From Verrucomicrobia bacterium TMED56 (lineage in GTDB: Bacteria; Verrucomicrobiota; Verrucomicrobiia; Opitutales; Seribacteraceae), in assembly GCA_002167265.1 (NCBI GenBank), contig NHDJ01000102.1, forward strand, positions 1-7,622: 7,622 nucleotides of DNA, written 5' to 3'. A model generated the notes under the pieces. The model was given only the letters and a program-made list of their open reading frames with translations, did not search any database and was not told the DNA's origin. Below, one piece after another: positions 5,383 through 7,622 of the stretch (its first letter is position 1; every line of letters begins with the position of its first letter). The translations under genes and the position numbers were made by a program.

Positions 5383-6599
5383 AATTTTTCGACAACGGTG
5401 ACGCACTCACTGAAGCTAGAGGCTTTTTTTGTTCAGGCGTGCATTGCGATGTCAAAGGAAAGCGCGATGGTAAACTTGATCTTGGAATCATTTACTCTAA
5501 AAAACCTTGTTCGGTAGCTGGAGTCTTTACAACGAATGATGTTCGGGCTGCACCTGTTAGGTATTGTGAAGCACTGATTAAGGATGAAAAGTTTGCATGT
5601 CATGCAATCATTGCAAACAGCGGAAATGCAAATGCGTGTACTGGACGCCAAGGCGAACTAGATACCAAAAAAATGGCATCCGAAGTGGCCCGTCACTTCA
5701 ACATTCATTCAAAGGAAGTACTTGTTTGCTCAACCGGAAGAATTGGAGAACCTCTCCCAATGAGCCGTATCACTGCCGGTATTCGCGATGCTGCAGATGA
5801 CATAATTAAAGAATATGACGGGGCGGCTGCTTTTCAGGAGGCGATTCTAACCTCAGACACTTGTACAAAATCTTGCTCAGTTAGAATCAAGGCATCATCG
5901 GGTGAAATTACTATTGGGGGGGTGGTAAAAGGAGCTGGCATGATCGAACCAAACATGGCCACAATGCTTTCTTTTTTGACCACAGATATAAGTGCGAGTA
6001 ACCATGAACTCCAATCAATTCTTGCCATTGCAGTAAATCAGTCTTTCAACCGTATCACTATTGACGGTGATATGAGTACTAACGATTCGGTTCTTATGAT
6101 GGCCAACGGGAACTCAGGCATTGAACTGAAAAATGAATCGAAGAAATTCCAGGATGCCTTTGCTCACGGTGTAGAAACCATCTGTGCTGCACTTGCCAAA
6201 AAATGCGTTTCTGATGGAGAAAAAGTTACCAAATTTATTAAGCTAAAAGTGGACGGGGCGGAAACCGAAGAAGGTGCTCAAAAAGTTGCCCGATGCATCG
6301 CCAACTCCCTATTAGTTAAAACTTCATGGTATGGATCCGACCCGAATTGGGGAAGAATCATCGATGCTGCTGGCTATGCAAAAGTCGGAATGGATTTCGC
6401 AAAGGTGGATTTAAATTACAATGAAGTCCCTGCTCTAAAGAAAGGAGAACCTATTGTAGGAAATAAGAGCAGATGGAAAGAAATTGTTTCAGGTAAAAAC
6501 TTCACGATAACTCTCAACCTTAATCAGGGAAAAGGCACGGGAGAAATCTGGACAAATGATTTGAGCGAAGAATATGTCAATTTCAATAAAAGTGAGTGA
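5379..6599 (+). CDS. argJ: Glutamate N-acetyltransferase / ornithine acetyltransferase
   Basis: ArgJ moves the acetyl group from N-acetylornithine to glutamate, releasing ornithine and recycling acetyl. Some members also use acetyl-CoA, which cannot be told from sequence alone. The 406-residue protein shows GVFTTNDVRAAPV (48-60), ANSGNANACTG (79-89), STGRIGEPLPM (118-128), and the self-cleavage block KGAGMIEPNMATMLSF (184-199). There T195 should become the N-terminal nucleophile of the beta chain after A194-T195 cleavage. IDGDMSTNDSV (228-238) and SDPNWGRI follow. The start overlaps the argC stop as ATGA, indicating translational coupling. The C-terminus, YVNFNKSE, is a few residues shorter than the usual YV-x-(I/F)N ending, probably harmless. 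argB starts six bases after the stop. Confidence 0.97.
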   Translation: MKFFDNGDALTEARGFFCSGVHCDVKGKRDGKLDLGIIYSKKPCSVAGVFTTNDVRAAPVRYCEALIKDEKFACHAIIANSGNANACTGRQGELDTKKMASEVARHFNIHSKEVLVCSTGRIGEPLPMSRITAGIRDAADDIIKEYDGAAAFQEAILTSDTCTKSCSVRIKASSGEITIGGVVKGAGMIEPNMATMLSFLTTDISASNHELQSILAIAVNQSFNRITIDGDMSTNDSVLMMANGNSGIELKNESKKFQDAFAHGVETICAALAKKCVSDGEKVTKFIKLKVDGAETEEGAQKVARCIANSLLVKTSWYGSDPNWGRIIDAAGYAKVGMDFAKVDLNYNEVPALKKGEPIVGNKSRWKEIVSGKNFTITLNLNQGKGTGEIWTNDLSEEYVNFNKSE

Positions 6600-6605
6600 T
6601 CGAAC

Positions 6606-7478
6606 ATGAATAAATACGAAAATAGCCAGAGCAAAGCTTCCATTTTGTTGGAAGCCCTGCCCTATGTCCGGCGTTTTCGGGGATCCGTCTTCGTGATCAA
6701 ATATGGGGGAAGTTTTATGGACTCACCCGATCCACTTGTTCGATCGCGCGTGGCTCAAGACCTAGTATTTTTGAATTTTGTTGGGATTAAAGTTGTTGTG
6801 GTTCATGGAGGTGGCAAAGCGGTGACCAAGGAATTGGAATCACGCGGGCTTAAGGCTTCTTTCATTGATGGTCTGCGAGTGACAGATTCCCAAACGATTA
6901 AAGTGGTCGACAGTGTTTTAAATGAGAAAGTAAACTCAGAGGTTGCTCAATTTGTAAGTTCATACGATTGCAAAGTGCAAAGGCTTCCGGGCAAAGAAAT
7001 TCTTCGTTGTCAAAAACTCTCACAAGAATTGGATTTAGGGTTTGTCGGATCTATTTCTCAAGTAATCACAGATCCAATCCATGATGCTCTTGAAAGTGGA
7101 TTGATGCCAATCATTTCATCCACCGCAGCTGATCAACTCGGACAATGCTACAATGTTAATGCTGACACAGTAGCTTCAGAAGTAGCGATTGCACTCGGGG
7201 CACGCCGATTGGTTTATCTTTCTGATGTTCCTGGTTTACTTCGTAATCCTGAAGACACAAACACGCTCGTTTCTAGCCTTCCTGTTAACCAAGTGGATTC
7301 CCTCAAGGCAGAAGGAATTATTGCCAAAGGCATGCTCCCAAAAGTAAACAGCGCAGTGCAAGCTCTGCGTTCAGGCGTTAACAGAGTGCACCTCATTGAC
7401 GGCCGTTTGCCACACAGCATTCTTTTGGAGATATTTACTGATGAAGGTATAGGAACCGAAATCGTTCACTCTTCTTAG
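6606..7478 (+). CDS. argB: Acetylglutamate kinase, arginine-sensitive type
   Basis: ArgB phosphorylates N-acetylglutamate with ATP, the committed step in the cyclic pathway. The 290-residue amino acid kinase shows VIKYGGS (30-36, K32), VHGGG (66-70), DGLRVTD (88-94, R91 for substrate), NVNADT (183-188, N183 and D187), YLSDVPG (204-210) and KGMLPKV (241-247, K246). An N-terminal helix, ILLEALPYVRRFRG (13-26), precedes the first strand. This extension, absent from the arginine-insensitive E. coli enzyme, is known to interlink dimers into hexamers in arginine-inhibited kinases. The C-terminal HLIDGRLPHSILLEIFTDEGIGT also matches that class. Feedback by arginine is therefore inferred. Position 71 is Lys (HGGGKAV) where Pro is common. 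It lies six bases after argJ and seven before argD. Confidence 0.96.
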   Translation: MNKYENSQSKASILLEALPYVRRFRGSVFVIKYGGSFMDSPDPLVRSRVAQDLVFLNFVGIKVVVVHGGGKAVTKELESRGLKASFIDGLRVTDSQTIKVVDSVLNEKVNSEVAQFVSSYDCKVQRLPGKEILRCQKLSQELDLGFVGSISQVITDPIHDALESGLMPIISSTAADQLGQCYNVNADTVASEVAIALGARRLVYLSDVPGLLRNPEDTNTLVSSLPVNQVDSLKAEGIIAKGMLPKVNSAVQALRSGVNRVHLIDGRLPHSILLEIFTDEGIGTEIVHSS

Positions 7479-7485
7479 ATTATTC

Positions 7486-7622
7486 ATGATTTCTTCCGAA
7501 CATTCTGAATTTTTAGTGGGAAATTATGCTCCTCCCGCAATTGAAATCATAAGAGGTAAAGGAACCAAAGTCTGGGACAAGCAAGATAAAGAATATTTGG
7601 ACTTTACAAGTGGAATTGCAGT
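7486..7622 (+). CDS. argD: Acetylornithine aminotransferase, N-terminal part
   Basis: This is the start of a PLP-dependent class III aminotransferase, cut off by the window end after 45 complete codons. It reads NYAPPAIEIIRGKGTKVWDK then EYLDFTSGIA, the standard opening of the acetylornithine/ornithine aminotransferase family (NYAP-x(2)-I-x(2)-RG-x-G, D-x(2)-G/D-KEYLDF-x-SGIAV). ArgD converts N-acetylglutamate semialdehyde to N-acetylornithine, linking ArgC to ArgJ. The ATG at 7486 lies seven bases after the argB stop, has no Shine-Dalgarno, and gives the expected short lead-in. The lysine that binds PLP lies beyond the window, so related omega-aminotransferases are not formally excluded; the argCJB context makes ArgD very likely. 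Confidence 0.93.
   Translation, partial: MISSEHSEFLVGNYAPPAIEIIRGKGTKVWDKQDKEYLDFTSGIA

Overview
This looks like an ordinary housekeeping stretch of a bacterial chromosome, with every gene on the + strand and no mobile elements, CRISPR or tRNA/rRNA genes. The proteins are typically bacterial, base composition is AT-rich by eye, and none of the start codons has a recognisable Shine-Dalgarno sequence. The order rplM-rpsI-argC-argJ-argB-argD, and ArgB wording such as KYGGSFMDSPD and HGGGKAV, make me think of Verrucomicrobiota (Opitutae-like marine bacteria). That is a recollection and an inference, not something proven from the window.

Layout. Bases 1-172 hold no gene I can call. At 173-298 I propose an unannotated 41-residue membrane or lipoprotein-like ORF. 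Its stop codon overlaps (ATGA) the start of a membrane-anchored J-domain co-chaperone (295-927). The Hsp90 gene htpG (1005-2855) follows, so a DnaK-system partner and Hsp90 are neighbours. A small predicted lipoprotein with a BamE/DUF3192-like fold pattern comes next (2940-3338). The ribosomal protein pair rplM-rpsI (3420-4264) is preceded by two mutually exclusive hairpins and followed by a clear intrinsic terminator (4290-4326).

The last part is a tightly packed arginine biosynthesis operon: argC (4354-5382), argJ (5379-6599, overlapping argC by ATGA), argB (6606-7478) and the first 45 codons of argD (7486 to the window end). Together these cover N-acetylglutamate phosphorylation, reduction to the semialdehyde, transamination, and acetyl recycling by ornithine acetyltransferase. 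The ArgB N-terminal helix is of the type found in arginine-inhibited enzymes, which fits a cyclic pathway with ArgJ.

I see no strong evidence for a wholly new biological system. The points most worth a second look are the coupled small ORF ahead of the J-protein, the rplM leader with alternative hairpins, and the uniform absence of Shine-Dalgarno sequences.
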